Positions 33,064 to 42,482 of a DNA stretch of 64,000 nucleotides are shown one piece after another. The DNA is from Limivicinus sp963617275 (lineage in GTDB: Bacteria; Bacillota; Clostridia; Oscillospirales; Oscillospiraceae): positions 1 through 64,000 of the forward strand of contig CAVENX010000055.1 in the NCBI GenBank assembly GCA_963617275.1, written 5' to 3'. A program made the translations under genes and the position numbers. Numbering within the stretch: the first letter of the stretch is position 1; each line of letters starts with the position of its first letter. The notes below the pieces were generated by a model. The model searched no databases. It saw only the letters and a list, made by a program, of their open reading frames with translations, and was not told the DNA's origin.

Positions 33064-34353
33064 ATGACTGAGCTTCTGTCAATATCCGTTGCAATGTTTG
33101 CGGGACTTATGATGACGCGTGCAATGAACCGCTTCAGACTCCCTGACGTTACGGCGTATCTTATATCAGGCGTGCTTATCGGCCCGTGCTGCTTGGGACT
33201 TCTCAATATCCCCGGCGTCGGCTTCCAGACCTATGAGCAGCTTGAGGGTATCGGCGTCATTTCCGATGTCGCCCTTGGCTTTATTGCCTTTTCCATAGGC
33301 AACGAATTTCGCCTTTCTCAACTCAAGGAAACCGGAAAGCAGGCGCTTATAATAGGCATTTTGCAGGCTGTTGCCGCAACCGTGCTTGTGGATATCGCGC
33401 TGCTTGTTATCCATTTCATAAAGCCCGGCGCACTTTCCGTTCCCGCCGCGATAACCCTCGGCGCGATCGCCGCCGCAACCGCGCCCGCCGCGACGCTTAT
33501 GGTCGTCAGACAGTACAAGGCGAAGGGACCGCTTACGGATCTCCTGCTTCCCATTGTCGCGCTTGACGACGCCGTCGGACTTGTGCTTTTCGCCGTATCC
33601 TTCGGTATTGCAAAGGCGCTCGGCAGCGGCGTGGTGGACGTGTTCACGATAGTTGTCAATCCCGTCATCGAAATAAGCGCTTCGCTGCTTCTGGGCGCGG
33701 CTGCGGGCTGGCTGCTTACACATTTTGAGCCGATGTTCCATTCAAATACGAACCGTACTGCAATGACGATATGCTTTGTCTTCCTCACCGTTGCGCTGTC
33801 GATGCTGAAAATCACCGCCGGCCCGGTAACAATCGGCTTTTCAACTCTGCTCGTCTGCATGATGCTCGGCAGTGTTTTCTGCAATCTCTGCCCGCTGTCG
33901 GCAGATATAATGTCCTCGGCGGATCGCTGGACGGCGCCGCTCTTAGTGCTCTTCTTCGTGATATCCGGCGCGGAGCTGGAGCTTGGCGTTTTCGCACAGC
34001 TTTCATCCGTTGTTATCGGCGTTGTTTATATCCTTTCGCGTTCACTCGGAAAATATATCGGTGCACGTGAGTCGGCAAAGCTTGTCGGATGCAATAAGAA
34101 AATTGTTGACTATCTGGGTATCACGCTCCTTCCGCAGGCGGGTGTGGCGCTTGGAATGTGCGTGACTGCCTCACAGCTTCCCGGAGATGGGAACCTTATC
34201 CGAAACATCGTCCTCTTTGCCGTGCTTATCTATGAGCTTGTAGGCCCTGTCATGACCAAGTGGGCGCTCACAAAGGCGGGCGACATAGGCCCCAAGAGCG
34301 AGGAAGTTCTGCACCGCCGCGAAAACAAGCTTGCCGCCGCGAAAAAAGTGTGA
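33064..34353 (+). CDS. Cation:proton antiporter, CPA2 (Kef/NapA-like) type
   Basis: 429 residues with about 12 membrane helices and the Na+/H+ exchanger fold: LPDVTAYLISGVLIGPCCLG, ALGAIAAATAPAATLMVVRQ and the ion-binding region VALDDAVGL. It lacks the cytoplasmic TrkA-N domain of Kef channels, so it is a plain antiporter. The ribosome binding site GAGAGG is flanked by an inverted repeat TATATTAC/GTAATATA (33023-33030, 33055-33062) that could modulate initiation. It is convergent with the FAH gene. Confidence 0.9.
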   Translation: MTELLSISVAMFAGLMMTRAMNRFRLPDVTAYLISGVLIGPCCLGLLNIPGVGFQTYEQLEGIGVISDVALGFIAFSIGNEFRLSQLKETGKQALIIGILQAVAATVLVDIALLVIHFIKPGALSVPAAITLGAIAAATAPAATLMVVRQYKAKGPLTDLLLPIVALDDAVGLVLFAVSFGIAKALGSGVVDVFTIVVNPVIEISASLLLGAAAGWLLTHFEPMFHSNTNRTAMTICFVFLTVALSMLKITAGPVTIGFSTLLVCMMLGSVFCNLCPLSADIMSSADRWTAPLLVLFFVISGAELELGVFAQLSSVVIGVVYILSRSLGKYIGARESAKLVGCNKKIVDYLGITLLPQAGVALGMCVTASQLPGDGNLIRNIVLFAVLIYELVGPVMTKWALTKAGDIGPKSEEVLHRRENKLAAAKKV

Positions 34354-34369
34354 CAAATAAGACCGCTCC

Positions 34370-35209
34370 TCACACCATGTAATTTGTAAGTCTTCCTATT
34401 CCTTCTATGTCTATATCCACTCTGTCGCCTCTTTCAAGCCAGCGGCGCTTGTCTTTCCGCTGTTCGAGTGCCACACCGCTCGGAGTGCCGGTGAAAATGA
34501 GATCGCCCGGCTCAAGGCATACGTATTTTGAAGCATAGGCGACGATTTCTGCGCAGTTGAATATCATATCCGCGCTTGTGCCGTCCTGCCTCAGCTCACC
34601 GTTGACAAAGCTTCTTATCCTGACACCGGCAAACGGGTCGAGCGCGTCGGCGGTGGTTATGCATGGGCCGCACGGACCGAAGCCCGGCATCGTCTTGCCG
34701 ATGAGCCATTGACTTGTGCGCTTCTGCGGCTCACGGCAGCTGAGATCGTTGCCGCAGGTATAACCGAAAACATAGCTCATGGCATCGGCGGTATCCACGC
34801 CCCAGCATTTTCTGCCCATTACGATGACAAGCTCCGCTTCATAGTCGTAGCTTGTCTCCCATTGCGGCAGTTCTATATTTGCGCCGGAGGGCACAAGCGC
34901 ATCGCCGAATTTTGAAAACAGTACAGGCACGTCAAACTTGCCCATGCTGACTCTGTCGGCGTGAGCTTTGTAGTTCAGACCTACGCAGAGAAGCTTTGCC
35001 CCGCTTTCGGTTATGTTGGCAAAGACTGGGTTTTCTACCCTTGGGAGAGAGACGTCCGTGCAGAGCTTTTCAAGCTCCCCGCGTCCGGCGCCGGAGATGA
35101 TGCTGCCGAGCGAAAGGCCGCATCCGGCGGCGGGGAGGTCGATTACGCCTCTGTCGGTCATAAGTGCGGGATGAATCCCGCCGTCAACAACAATATTACA
35201 TATTTTCAT
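34370..35209 (-). CDS. Fumarylacetoacetate hydrolase family protein
   Basis: 279 residues of the FAH superfamily (FAHD1/HpcE-like acylpyruvate hydrolase or oxaloacetate-type enzymes). Metal ligands lie in YDYEAELVIVMGRK, and the C-terminal LIFTGTPSGVALEQ is diagnostic. The exact substrate is unknown. The ATG at 35209 is preceded by AGGAG, but this lies in the 3' arm of a 20-bp perfect hairpin, so initiation from read-through mRNA should be blocked. The gene is last on its strand before the convergent antiporter. Confidence 0.9.
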   Translation of the reverse strand: MKICNIVVDGGIHPALMTDRGVIDLPAAGCGLSLGSIISGAGRGELEKLCTDVSLPRVENPVFANITESGAKLLCVGLNYKAHADRVSMGKFDVPVLFSKFGDALVPSGANIELPQWETSYDYEAELVIVMGRKCWGVDTADAMSYVFGYTCGNDLSCREPQKRTSQWLIGKTMPGFGPCGPCITTADALDPFAGVRIRSFVNGELRQDGTSADMIFNCAEIVAYASKYVCLEPGDLIFTGTPSGVALEQRKDKRRWLERGDRVDIDIEGIGRLTNYMV

Positions 35210-35215
35210 AACAAA

Positions 35216-35260
35216 GGCTCCTGTTATATGATTTGGTGATCAAATCATATAACAGGAGCC
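35216..35260 (-). promoter_or_regulatory. 20-bp perfect hairpin burying the FAH-gene Shine-Dalgarno
   Basis: 35216-35235 and 35241-35260 are perfect reverse complements with a 5-base loop. Read on the minus strand, the 3' arm contains CATATAAC followed by AGGAG, the ribosome binding site, with the ATG only 6 bases beyond the stem. The stem can also act as a terminator for spoIIR. A start inside the hairpin would free the site: CATATAAC resembles a -10 box. Confidence 0.7.
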
Positions 35261-35268
35261 CTTGTTTT

Positions 35269-35868
35269 TCAAGCGTCCGCAAAAAATTCCGTTATTTCGC
35301 CCCACAGCTCGAGGACACGGAAGCGAAGCTCGTATCCGTCTTCTTCGGTTATGACGGCGTAGTCCTCATCGCTCATGACGCTCTGCATTTTCCCGCATGA
35401 AACGGCGTCTGTACACAGCGGCGGAAACACGACACACCACCAATTCTGCCCCTTACCCTCGCCGAGGATCACGCGCAGAGAGTCATATTCTCCGGCAGGA
35501 AGAGCAAAATCGCCGTAGCTCTTCGTGGGGTAAAATTCCCTGCCGAGCGAGACCGTGACCTGCCTGCCCTCAGCGGCCTTTGCCGCGGCCTCGGCTATTC
35601 CGCCAAGCTCATCCGCAATGAGCGCCTCGCTTTCGCCGCGGCTATCTATGTCCTCCAGTTTCGGACGCAGATAATCAAGTACGCTGTCGCGCACTCTCAG
35701 TTTCAGCTGCTGCTCGTACTCGTCGTCGGAAACCGCCACAACATGGAGCCTTACAAGAGCGCTGCTTATTGAATCGTGCCGCGCCCCCGCCCATGTGCCG
35801 ATGCACAGCGCAGTGGAAAGAGCCGCCAGAAGCGATATCTCAAAAATTTTTGTACCTTTTTTAAACAT
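35269..35868 (-). CDS. spoIIR: Stage II sporulation protein R
   Basis: 199 residues. SpoIIR is the forespore-secreted signal that triggers SpoIIGA to process pro-sigma-E in the mother cell. Family signature: ALVRLHVVAVSDDEYEQQLKLRVRDSVLDYL, here after an N-terminal export segment (ISLLAALSTALCIGTWAG), and the C-terminal VVFPPLC with SDEDYAV. I chose ATG 35868 with AAAGGACG; an upstream frame is not supported. This ribosome binding site is inside a hairpin arm, so translation from ispE read-through mRNA may be suppressed. It marks the organism as a spore former or of spore-forming descent. Confidence 0.93.
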   Translation of the reverse strand: MFKKGTKIFEISLLAALSTALCIGTWAGARHDSISSALVRLHVVAVSDDEYEQQLKLRVRDSVLDYLRPKLEDIDSRGESEALIADELGGIAEAAAKAAEGRQVTVSLGREFYPTKSYGDFALPAGEYDSLRVILGEGKGQNWWCVVFPPLCTDAVSCGKMQSVMSDEDYAVITEEDGYELRFRVLELWGEITEFFADA

Positions 35869-35871
35869 AAT

Positions 35872-35916
35872 AAACCGTCCTTTAATATGTATTTTCAAAC
35901 ATATTATGGACGGTTT
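35872..35916 (-). promoter_or_regulatory. Hairpin burying the spoIIR Shine-Dalgarno
   Basis: AAACCGTCC (35872-35880) pairs with GGACGGTTT (35908-35916), with an inner AATATGT/ACATATT stem (35884-35890, 35899-35905). The GGAC of the spoIIR ribosome binding site lies in the outer stem. The design and parts of the sequence resemble the hairpin before the FAH gene. Confidence 0.65.
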
Positions 35917-35929
35917 GCAGGAAAAATAA

Positions 35930-36790
35930 TCATACACATTCCGCAATGCAGCAGAAGATGCGCTCTTTTTTGAGCGCGGCGCAGGCGTCCTCCGCTTTGA
36001 GACTGTTGTCGAACACGCCGAAAACGGCTGAACCTGTACCGGTCATCACGGCGCCGAGTGCGCCGCGGTCAAGAAGTACGCTCTTTATCTCAGAAACGCG
36101 CCTGAAACGCCTGTCGTTCACTTCTTCAAAGACATTGTACATGCGTCTGGATATCTTGCTCAGCTCACCGGTGCCGAGCGCCTCCATTATACCGGCCGTA
36201 TCCGGATGGCGGCGGTTCGGAACGCCGTCCAGCTTTTTGAAAAGCTCCGGCGTAGATATGGAAAACGAGGGCTTGCATACGACAAATTTACATTCAGGAA
36301 ACGGAGGCAGGGGAGTGACGATCTCGCCGCGCCCCTGAACGAAGGCCGTGCCGCCTACGACGCAGAACGGAACGTCGGAGCCGACCTCCGCGCCAAGCTG
36401 TGCAAGCTCCTCCGTGGAATACGGACAGCCGAAAGCACGGTTGAGCGCCTTGAGCACCGCCGCCGCATCTGCAGAGCCGCCGCCCATGCCGGAGCCTACG
36501 GGGATGTGTTTTTTTATGGATATTACGGCGCCGCTTTTTGTGTCGGCGCGCTTTGCGAAGAAGGTCTTTGCCGCCTTCACCGCAAGATTGCGCTCATCCT
36601 CCGGCACGAAGCGGAAGTTTGAACGGGCGCAGACTCTGCCGCTTTCATTAAGCTCGATATGTATGTCGTCGCACAGAGAAATACTCTGCATCACCATGAC
36701 CATGTTGTGGTAGCCGTCTTCCCGCTTATCCGCGACGTCAAGAGAAATATTCAGCTTTGCATACGCTTTTTCGTCAATTGTACTTATCAT
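35930..36790 (-). CDS. ispE: 4-diphosphocytidyl-2-C-methyl-D-erythritol kinase
   Basis: 286 residues, GHMP-kinase family. IspE phosphorylates CDP-methylerythritol in the MEP isoprenoid pathway. Signatures: EKAYAKLNISLDVADKREDGYHNM at the N-terminus, ATP-binding PVGSGMGGGSADAAAVLKALN, and GAVMTGTGSAVFGVF near the end. It overlaps the stop of the upstream glucosidase gene by 4 bases and is followed by spoIIR, a neighbour seen in other Clostridia. Confidence 0.97.
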   Translation of the reverse strand: MISTIDEKAYAKLNISLDVADKREDGYHNMVMVMQSISLCDDIHIELNESGRVCARSNFRFVPEDERNLAVKAAKTFFAKRADTKSGAVISIKKHIPVGSGMGGGSADAAAVLKALNRAFGCPYSTEELAQLGAEVGSDVPFCVVGGTAFVQGRGEIVTPLPPFPECKFVVCKPSFSISTPELFKKLDGVPNRRHPDTAGIMEALGTGELSKISRRMYNVFEEVNDRRFRRVSEIKSVLLDRGALGAVMTGTGSAVFGVFDNSLKAEDACAALKKERIFCCIAECV

Positions 36791-38466
36791 TTGAAGTGAT
36801 ATACTCTCATTTCGTAAGGTCTTGTTGTAAAGCCGTTGGAGATAACAAAATTATGCTCATAATTGCAGAGAACGGGTTCGGCGTTTTCAATATCATAAGC
36901 GCTTCCTGCCTCAAAGCGAACCTGCTCGTTCGTGAAGGAGCATATAACAAGGAGCCTTTCGCCCTCATATGCGCGCTCATATACATAAAGCTTCTTGCTC
37001 TCGGGCATAAGCTCACGATAGGTACCGTAGAGCACAACGGGGTTCTCTTTCCTGAATTTAAGAACGGCGCGGTAAAAATTGAGAAGCGAGTCGGGAGATT
37101 TTTCCTCGTCTGCGACGTTTATTTCGTGATAATTGGGATTTACGCTGAACCACGGCGTTCCGGCGGTAAAACCGGCGTTTCTGCTGCGGTCCCACTGCAT
37201 AGGCGTGCGGGAATTGTCGCGGCTTGCACGGTGCACGAGCTTGAGAACTTTCTCCTTGGACATAAGCTTTGATGCTATCCTCGCCGCGTTGAATGTAAGC
37301 ACGTCCTTATACATATCAAGGCGCGGCAGCGCTATATTGAGCATGCCTATCTCCTGACCCTGATATACAAAGGGAGTGCCGCGCTGGAGAATATACATCG
37401 CCGCAAGCATTTTGCCGCTTTCATTGCGGTATATCTCGCTCCCATAGCGGCTTATGATGCGCGGGTGGTCGTGGTTTTCAATGTACAGAGCGGCCCACCC
37501 CTTGCCTTCAAGCTTCGTCTGCCATTGGGAAAAAGCTCTTTTCATTTTTCGAAGACTGAAAGGACGGGGGAGAAAGTCGTTCAGGATGCAGTCCGCTTCC
37601 ATGTGCTCAAAAGCGATCATCTCGTCAAGCACCTGATCCGGCCCCTCCGTTACATATTTAAGCGCGGCATCGACCGTTGTCGTTGGGCTTTCGCCGACGA
37701 CAAAGCAGTCATAATAGTCGAGCACGTCGCGCTTGAACTCCATAAGATACTTATGGGCGTTGGGCTTGTTTGAATAGTGCTTCATCCCGTTTGCCACGGG
37801 GAGTTTCGGAAAACTGTTGGGAAGCCCCGGTGTCTTGGCAATATAGGTTATGACGTCCTCGCGGAACCCATCGACCCCCATGTCCAGCCAGAAGCGCATG
37901 ATCTTCTTTACCTCTTCCCGCACCTTGGGGTTGTCCATGTTGAGGTCAGGCTGCTTTACGGCGAACAGATGCAGATAATATTCGTCCAGCTTCTCGTCAT
38001 ACTCCCACGCTTCACCCTCAAGCTGGCTTGTCCAGTTGTTGGGCGGCAGACGCTTTTTACCCACGTATCTTGCCGGACGCCAATAATAATAGTCATGGTA
38101 GGGGTTATCGACGCTCTTCCTGCTCTCCATAAACCAGAAATGCTCGTCCGAGGTGTGGTTGACCACCAGATCCATGAATACCCGCAGACCGCGCCTGTGC
38201 GCCTCGTCGAGAAGACGGCGGAAAATATCAAGATCACCGAATTCCGGGTTGATATTCATATAATCAGAGATATCATAGCCGTAATCGGCATTCGGGGATG
38301 GGAAAATGGGCGAAAACCAGATAGCGTCCACGTTAAGACTTTTTATATAGTCGAGCTTCTCTATGACGCCGAGGAGATCGCCGATACCGTCTCCGTTGCC
38401 GTCGCGGAAGCTGCGCGTCCATATCTGATAGATGGACATTTCCTTATACCAATCTTTGCCTGCCAT
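36787..38466 (-). CDS. Glycoside hydrolase family 13 (alpha-glucosidase / oligo-1,6-glucosidase type)
   Basis: 559 residues. GH13 conserved regions: FMDLVVNHTSDEH (I), GVDGFREDVI with the Asp nucleophile (II), VGESPTTTVDAAL with the acid/base Glu (III) and YIENHDHPRIISRYG with the third carboxylate (IV). The layout is that of cytoplasmic oligo-1,6-glucosidase or trehalose-6-phosphate hydrolase-type enzymes. There is no signal peptide, so the substrate would be an imported oligosaccharide. I chose ATG 38466 with GGGGGAA upstream. It heads a minus-strand run with ispE and spoIIR. Confidence 0.92.
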   Translation of the reverse strand: MAGKDWYKEMSIYQIWTRSFRDGNGDGIGDLLGVIEKLDYIKSLNVDAIWFSPIFPSPNADYGYDISDYMNINPEFGDLDIFRRLLDEAHRRGLRVFMDLVVNHTSDEHFWFMESRKSVDNPYHDYYYWRPARYVGKKRLPPNNWTSQLEGEAWEYDEKLDEYYLHLFAVKQPDLNMDNPKVREEVKKIMRFWLDMGVDGFREDVITYIAKTPGLPNSFPKLPVANGMKHYSNKPNAHKYLMEFKRDVLDYYDCFVVGESPTTTVDAALKYVTEGPDQVLDEMIAFEHMEADCILNDFLPRPFSLRKMKRAFSQWQTKLEGKGWAALYIENHDHPRIISRYGSEIYRNESGKMLAAMYILQRGTPFVYQGQEIGMLNIALPRLDMYKDVLTFNAARIASKLMSKEKVLKLVHRASRDNSRTPMQWDRSRNAGFTAGTPWFSVNPNYHEINVADEEKSPDSLLNFYRAVLKFRKENPVVLYGTYRELMPESKKLYVYERAYEGERLLVICSFTNEQVRFEAGSAYDIENAEPVLCNYEHNFVISNGFTTRPYEMRVYHFK

Positions 38467-38904
38467 CGGGCGATTCCCCCTTTGCTTGGTATGTTTTTCC
38501 GCGCGAAACCGATTGTGAGCTACGGCTTTCACGGACTTTTATAACCGTATATCGACATATTACAATTGATTGTAGCACAAATAAACCCGTATCTCAACCG
38601 CAAACTGCAAAAAACATAAAAAGCAGGAAGAGTAAAATATCCGGAAGGGGAGATGGATATATCCTGCCGGGGAAAATTTTCGGAAATATAAATAAAAATT
38701 TCACCAACAAGCTTTTTTACGAGAATTTTTCACATACAGGCAATAAATTTTCTGTTAACTTTTTTGCCGATATTTTGCGAAAATCTCATTAAACACACTA
38801 AAAAGGGAAATTAATATGAGAAAAATGAATTTTATGAAATTTGCCTAAAAAGTAACATGCGGCAGCGGGATATGCCCCCAATATACCGATATTTCCGCTT
38901 GCAG
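38467..38904. other. AT-rich intergenic region, no gene seen
   Basis: About 440 bp between the divergent glucosidase and hyp genes. It is distinctly AT-rich with long A and T runs. No ORF with a ribosome binding site and plausible length was found; a 10-codon ATG frame near 38817 is not convincing. It presumably carries the promoters of both divergent units. Confidence 0.5.
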
Positions 38905-38932
38905 TTTGAACGGCGCGGAAGTATACTATAAT
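38905..38932 (+). promoter_or_regulatory. Promoter of the hyp operon
   Basis: TTTGAA (38905-38910), 16 bp, TATAAT (38927-38932), about 31 bases upstream of the chosen hypF start. The -10 is perfect, the -35 weak. Confidence 0.5.
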
Positions 38933-38963
38933 ATGTTAAAAAATATCATTGGAGTATTGTGCT

Positions 38964-41192
38964 TTGAAGCGGTTATGGCTGAAAATTCGCGGCATAGTTC
39001 AGGGCGTGGGGTTCCGTCCGTTCATCCATAAGCAGGTAAAAAACTGCGGCTTGAGCGGGTATATAGAAAACACCTCCTCCGGCGTGGAGATGGAGCTTGA
39101 GGGAGAGCGTGAGGAGCTTCAGCGCTTTCTTGAAGAGCTTCCATATAAAGCCCCGAAGCTTGCCGTCATTGAAAGCATCGAATCGAAGTTCTCGGAAGAG
39201 CTTAAAAATTTCAAAGGCTTTGAAATACGCAAAAGCAAGTGCGAAAATGAGCGGAATACCCTTATCTCACCGGATATCTGCATCTGTGACGACTGTCTCA
39301 GAGAGATGAGAGACAGAAACGACAGACGCTATAAATATCCGTTTATAAACTGCACCAACTGCGGCCCGCGCTTCACCATAATCAAAGACGTCCCATATGA
39401 CAGGGCAAAAACCTCGATGAGCGATTTTCCGATGTGTCCTGACTGCGCGAGGGAATACGGGGACATTGAGAATCGCCGCTATCATGCACAGCCTGACTGC
39501 TGTGCCGATTGCGGCCCGAGGGTGTTTTTCTGCGATGCTGACGGGAACAGCGTTGATGGCGACGCGATAGAGATCGCCCGCAGTATGCTCAAGGCAGGGA
39601 AGATCGTGTGCATAAAGGGACTTGGCGGGATGCATCTTGCCTGCCGCGCCGACGGTGAGAGCGCAAAGGAGCTTCGCTGCCGCAAGCAGAGGGATGAAAA
39701 GCCCTTTGCCGTGATGTGCCGCGATACGGAAACTGCCGAAAAACTTTGCCGCGTCTCCGATGATGAGCGGGAAATTCTCGAGGGATTCAGAAGACCGATA
39801 GTGCTGCTTCACAAGCGCACAGGCTCAGAACTGCCCGAGGTGAGTGAAAATGGATATATCGGCGTTATGCTGCCGTATACGCCGCTGCATTATCTATTGT
39901 TCGGCGATGATATGGAAACTCTCATAATGACCAGCGCGAATCTTTCCGACACGCCCATTATGTACAGGAATGCCGAGGCGATAGAGAAGCTTCACGGCAT
40001 TGCGGACGGTTTTCTGCTGCATGACCGCGACATCCAGACCCGCTGTGACGATTCGCTGTGCTGGGTGCTGGACGGTAAGGAATATCCGGCACGCAGATCG
40101 AGAGGCTATGTCCCTTTCCCGATAAGGCTTGACAGCACGGCGGAGGAGATCCTGGCGTGCGGGGCGGAGCAGAAAGCAAGCTTTGCCCTGAGTAAGGGAA
40201 ATTATGTCTTTCCGAGCCAGCATATAGGCGATTTGAAGAATATGGAGACGTTTGAGAACTATTTGCAGCAGATACTCCATTTTCAGCGCCTTTTTGATAT
40301 AAAACCAAAGTGTATCGCCTGCGATATGCACCCCGACTATATGTCTGCGGGCTATGCCGCCGAACGGGCGGAGAGGGAGAATATCCCGCTTATCCGGATC
40401 CAGCATCACCATGCGCATATGGCGTCCTGCATGGCAGATAATTCCCTCGCTGGGGAGGTCATAGGCCTCGTCTGGGACGGCACGGGCTACGGTACGGACG
40501 GGACGGTATGGGGCGCGGAATGTCTTACCGGCGGATACGGCGGCTTTGAGCGGCACGGCAGTATCCGGCCTATCCCGCTTATCGGCGGCGATAAGGCGGC
40601 GAAGGAGAGTTTTCGCGTTGCATTCGCGCTTCTGAGCGGCAGCGGGTGTGATACGGACGGCATTGAAAATGCCGGTTTGCTGGCCGCTATGCTGAAAAGC
40701 GGGCTGAACTGTCCGTTAAGCTCCGGCATGGGGCGGCTTTTTGACGGCGCCGCGGCGATACTCGGCATAAAGCGCCGCTGCTCCTACGAAGGACAGGGGG
40801 CGGTGCTGCTTGAGGCCGCAGCGGATATGGACTGTGAGGGACGTTATGAATACGCGCTTTCCGGTGAGCCGCTGTGCTTTGACTGGCGTGAAATGATACG
40901 TGCCATCGTGTCGGACGGCAGACCCGTCGGGGAAAAAGCCGCGATGTTCATGAACACGCTTGTTGACATGGCGGCGGCTCAGTGCGTATATGCCCGCGAA
41001 AAAACGGGGCTTGAGCGTGTCGTCCTATCGGGCGGGAGCTTTCAGAATATGTATATAATGAAGCGCCTGCCAAAGCTTCTCGAAGAAAATGGCTTTGCGG
41101 TGTACCGCCATTCAAGAGTATCCGCCAATGACGAGGGGCTTTCTCTCGGACAGATAATGATCGCGGATCACAAATTGAAGCGTCTGCTTTAA
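38964..41192 (+). CDS. hypF: Hydrogenase maturation carbamoyltransferase HypF
   Basis: About 742 residues. HypF makes the carbamoyl/cyanide donor for the NiFe centre. Domains in order: acylphosphatase (GIVQGVGFRPFIHKQ), two zinc-finger repeats (CDDCLREM / CTNCGPRFT and CPDCAREYG / CCADCGPR), YrdC-like (VCIKGLGGMHLACRAD), and a Kae1-like C-terminal domain with the His cluster HHHAHMASCMAD and VLSGGSFQN. Length is normal. I chose TTG 38964, 9 bases after TTGGAG; a TTG at 38949 would overlap that site. hypC, hypD and hypE follow directly. Confidence 0.97.
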   Translation: MKRLWLKIRGIVQGVGFRPFIHKQVKNCGLSGYIENTSSGVEMELEGEREELQRFLEELPYKAPKLAVIESIESKFSEELKNFKGFEIRKSKCENERNTLISPDICICDDCLREMRDRNDRRYKYPFINCTNCGPRFTIIKDVPYDRAKTSMSDFPMCPDCAREYGDIENRRYHAQPDCCADCGPRVFFCDADGNSVDGDAIEIARSMLKAGKIVCIKGLGGMHLACRADGESAKELRCRKQRDEKPFAVMCRDTETAEKLCRVSDDEREILEGFRRPIVLLHKRTGSELPEVSENGYIGVMLPYTPLHYLLFGDDMETLIMTSANLSDTPIMYRNAEAIEKLHGIADGFLLHDRDIQTRCDDSLCWVLDGKEYPARRSRGYVPFPIRLDSTAEEILACGAEQKASFALSKGNYVFPSQHIGDLKNMETFENYLQQILHFQRLFDIKPKCIACDMHPDYMSAGYAAERAERENIPLIRIQHHHAHMASCMADNSLAGEVIGLVWDGTGYGTDGTVWGAECLTGGYGGFERHGSIRPIPLIGGDKAAKESFRVAFALLSGSGCDTDGIENAGLLAAMLKSGLNCPLSSGMGRLFDGAAAILGIKRRCSYEGQGAVLLEAAADMDCEGRYEYALSGEPLCFDWREMIRAIVSDGRPVGEKAAMFMNTLVDMAAAQCVYAREKTGLERVVLSGGSFQNMYIMKRLPKLLEENGFAVYRHSRVSANDEGLSLGQIMIADHKLKRLL

Positions 41193-41203
41193 CGGAGATA
41201 AAA

Positions 41204-41431
41204 ATGTGTCTTGCTATTCCTTTAAAAATAACAGAAATAAACGGCAATGAAGCTGTCGGCGAGGCGATGGGCATGACGCGCAGAATGCGCGTGGATTTCA
41301 TCGAAAACCCGCAGATAGGCGAGTATGTGATCGTTCACGCCGGCTTTGCGATCGAAAGACTTTCCGAGAGACAGGCGGCGGAGGATCTTGAGTCGTGGGA
41401 GGAGATCAAAGATGCTGTCACGCACCTCTGA
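41204..41431 (+). CDS. hypC: Hydrogenase maturation chaperone HypC
   Basis: 75 residues starting MCLAIPLKI. The N-terminal Met-Cys is the conserved site that binds the Fe(CN)2CO unit with HypD. The rest (GEYVIVHAGFAIERL) fits the small beta-barrel HypC/HupF fold. It overlaps the start of hypD by 20 bases. Confidence 0.96.
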   Translation: MCLAIPLKITEINGNEAVGEAMGMTRRMRVDFIENPQIGEYVIVHAGFAIERLSERQAAEDLESWEEIKDAVTHL

Positions 41432-42482
41432 TAAGCTTCTTACGGAAATAGCCGCGCTCGGCGTGGGTGATGTAAAGCTCATGGAGGTCTGCGGAACGCA
41501 TACCATGGCCATTGCCAAGTCGGGACTTAAAACCGTGCTGCCGGAGAATATAAAGCTGCTTTCCGGCCCGGGATGTCCCGTCTGCGTTACGCCGCCCGAG
41601 GTCATCGACGCTGTGCTTGACGCTGCGATGCGCCCCGATGTTATCATCACAACATACGGCGATATGGTGCGCGTTCCCGGCAGTGTGAGAGGGGACAGCC
41701 TTGCAAAGCGGCGCGCAATGGGCGCTAAAGTCGAGATCGTGTATTCTCCGATGGATGCCATTGAGATAGCAAAGCGCAGCCCGGATAAGGAGATCGTTTT
41801 TTTGGGCGTCGGATTTGAGACGACTGCACCCGGCACTGCCGCCGCGGTACTTGCCGCGAAAGCGGAGGGAGTAAAAAACTTTTCCGTCTGGTCGATGCTC
41901 AAAACCGTTAAGCCGGCGCTCCGTGCGCTGATCGCCGAAGAGGATTTTGACATTCAGGGCTTCCTATGCCCCGGACATGTCGCGGCGATACTCGGCGAAA
42001 AGGGCTTTGCCTTTCTTGCCGACGAATATAAAATACCGGCCGTTATAGCACCGTTTGAGCCGGAGGGGATACTTATGTCGGTCTACCGGCTTGTAAAGCA
42101 GATAGCGGACGGTACGCCCCGGCTTGAAAATGAATATAAGCGCGTTGTCCGTCCGGATGGAAATCCGCTTGCGGAAAAAATGCTTGACGAAGCGTTTGAA
42201 CTGCGCACGGATATATGGCGCGGTCTGGGCAAAATAGAAAAAAGCGGCTTTGCGCTCAGGGAAAGCCTTTCGGAATTTGACGCGGAGAAAAAGTTTGACG
42301 TGCGCATATCAGAGGAGACAAAGCCGACCGCATGCCGCTGCGGCAAGGTGATAACCGGACGCATCGCGCCGGAGTTGTGTCCGATGTTCGGCGGTCTCTG
42401 CACACCGGAGGATCCGCTCGGCCCGTGCATGGTCTCTTCCGAGGGCGCATGCGCCGCGGCTTATAAATATCAGGTGATATGA
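41412..42482 (+). CDS. hypD: Hydrogenase maturation protein HypD
   Basis: 356 residues. HypD is the Fe-S scaffold on which Fe(CN)2CO is assembled. Signatures: MEVCGTHTMAIAKSG, LSGPGCPVCVTP, GFETTAPGTAA, FLCPGHVAAILG and the C-terminal cysteines (CRCGKVITG, CPMFGGLCTPEDPLGPC). I chose ATG 41412, within hypC, preceded by GGAGGAG. It overlaps hypE by 4 bases. Confidence 0.96.
   Translation: MLSRTSDKLLTEIAALGVGDVKLMEVCGTHTMAIAKSGLKTVLPENIKLLSGPGCPVCVTPPEVIDAVLDAAMRPDVIITTYGDMVRVPGSVRGDSLAKRRAMGAKVEIVYSPMDAIEIAKRSPDKEIVFLGVGFETTAPGTAAAVLAAKAEGVKNFSVWSMLKTVKPALRALIAEEDFDIQGFLCPGHVAAILGEKGFAFLADEYKIPAVIAPFEPEGILMSVYRLVKQIADGTPRLENEYKRVVRPDGNPLAEKMLDEAFELRTDIWRGLGKIEKSGFALRESLSEFDAEKKFDVRISEETKPTACRCGKVITGRIAPELCPMFGGLCTPEDPLGPCMVSSEGACAAAYKYQVI

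Noticed and set aside
38817..38850. Small frame beginning MRKMNF upstream of hypF
   Set aside because: Ten codons, only a weak AGGGAAA upstream, in an AT-rich gap; no support as a leader peptide.
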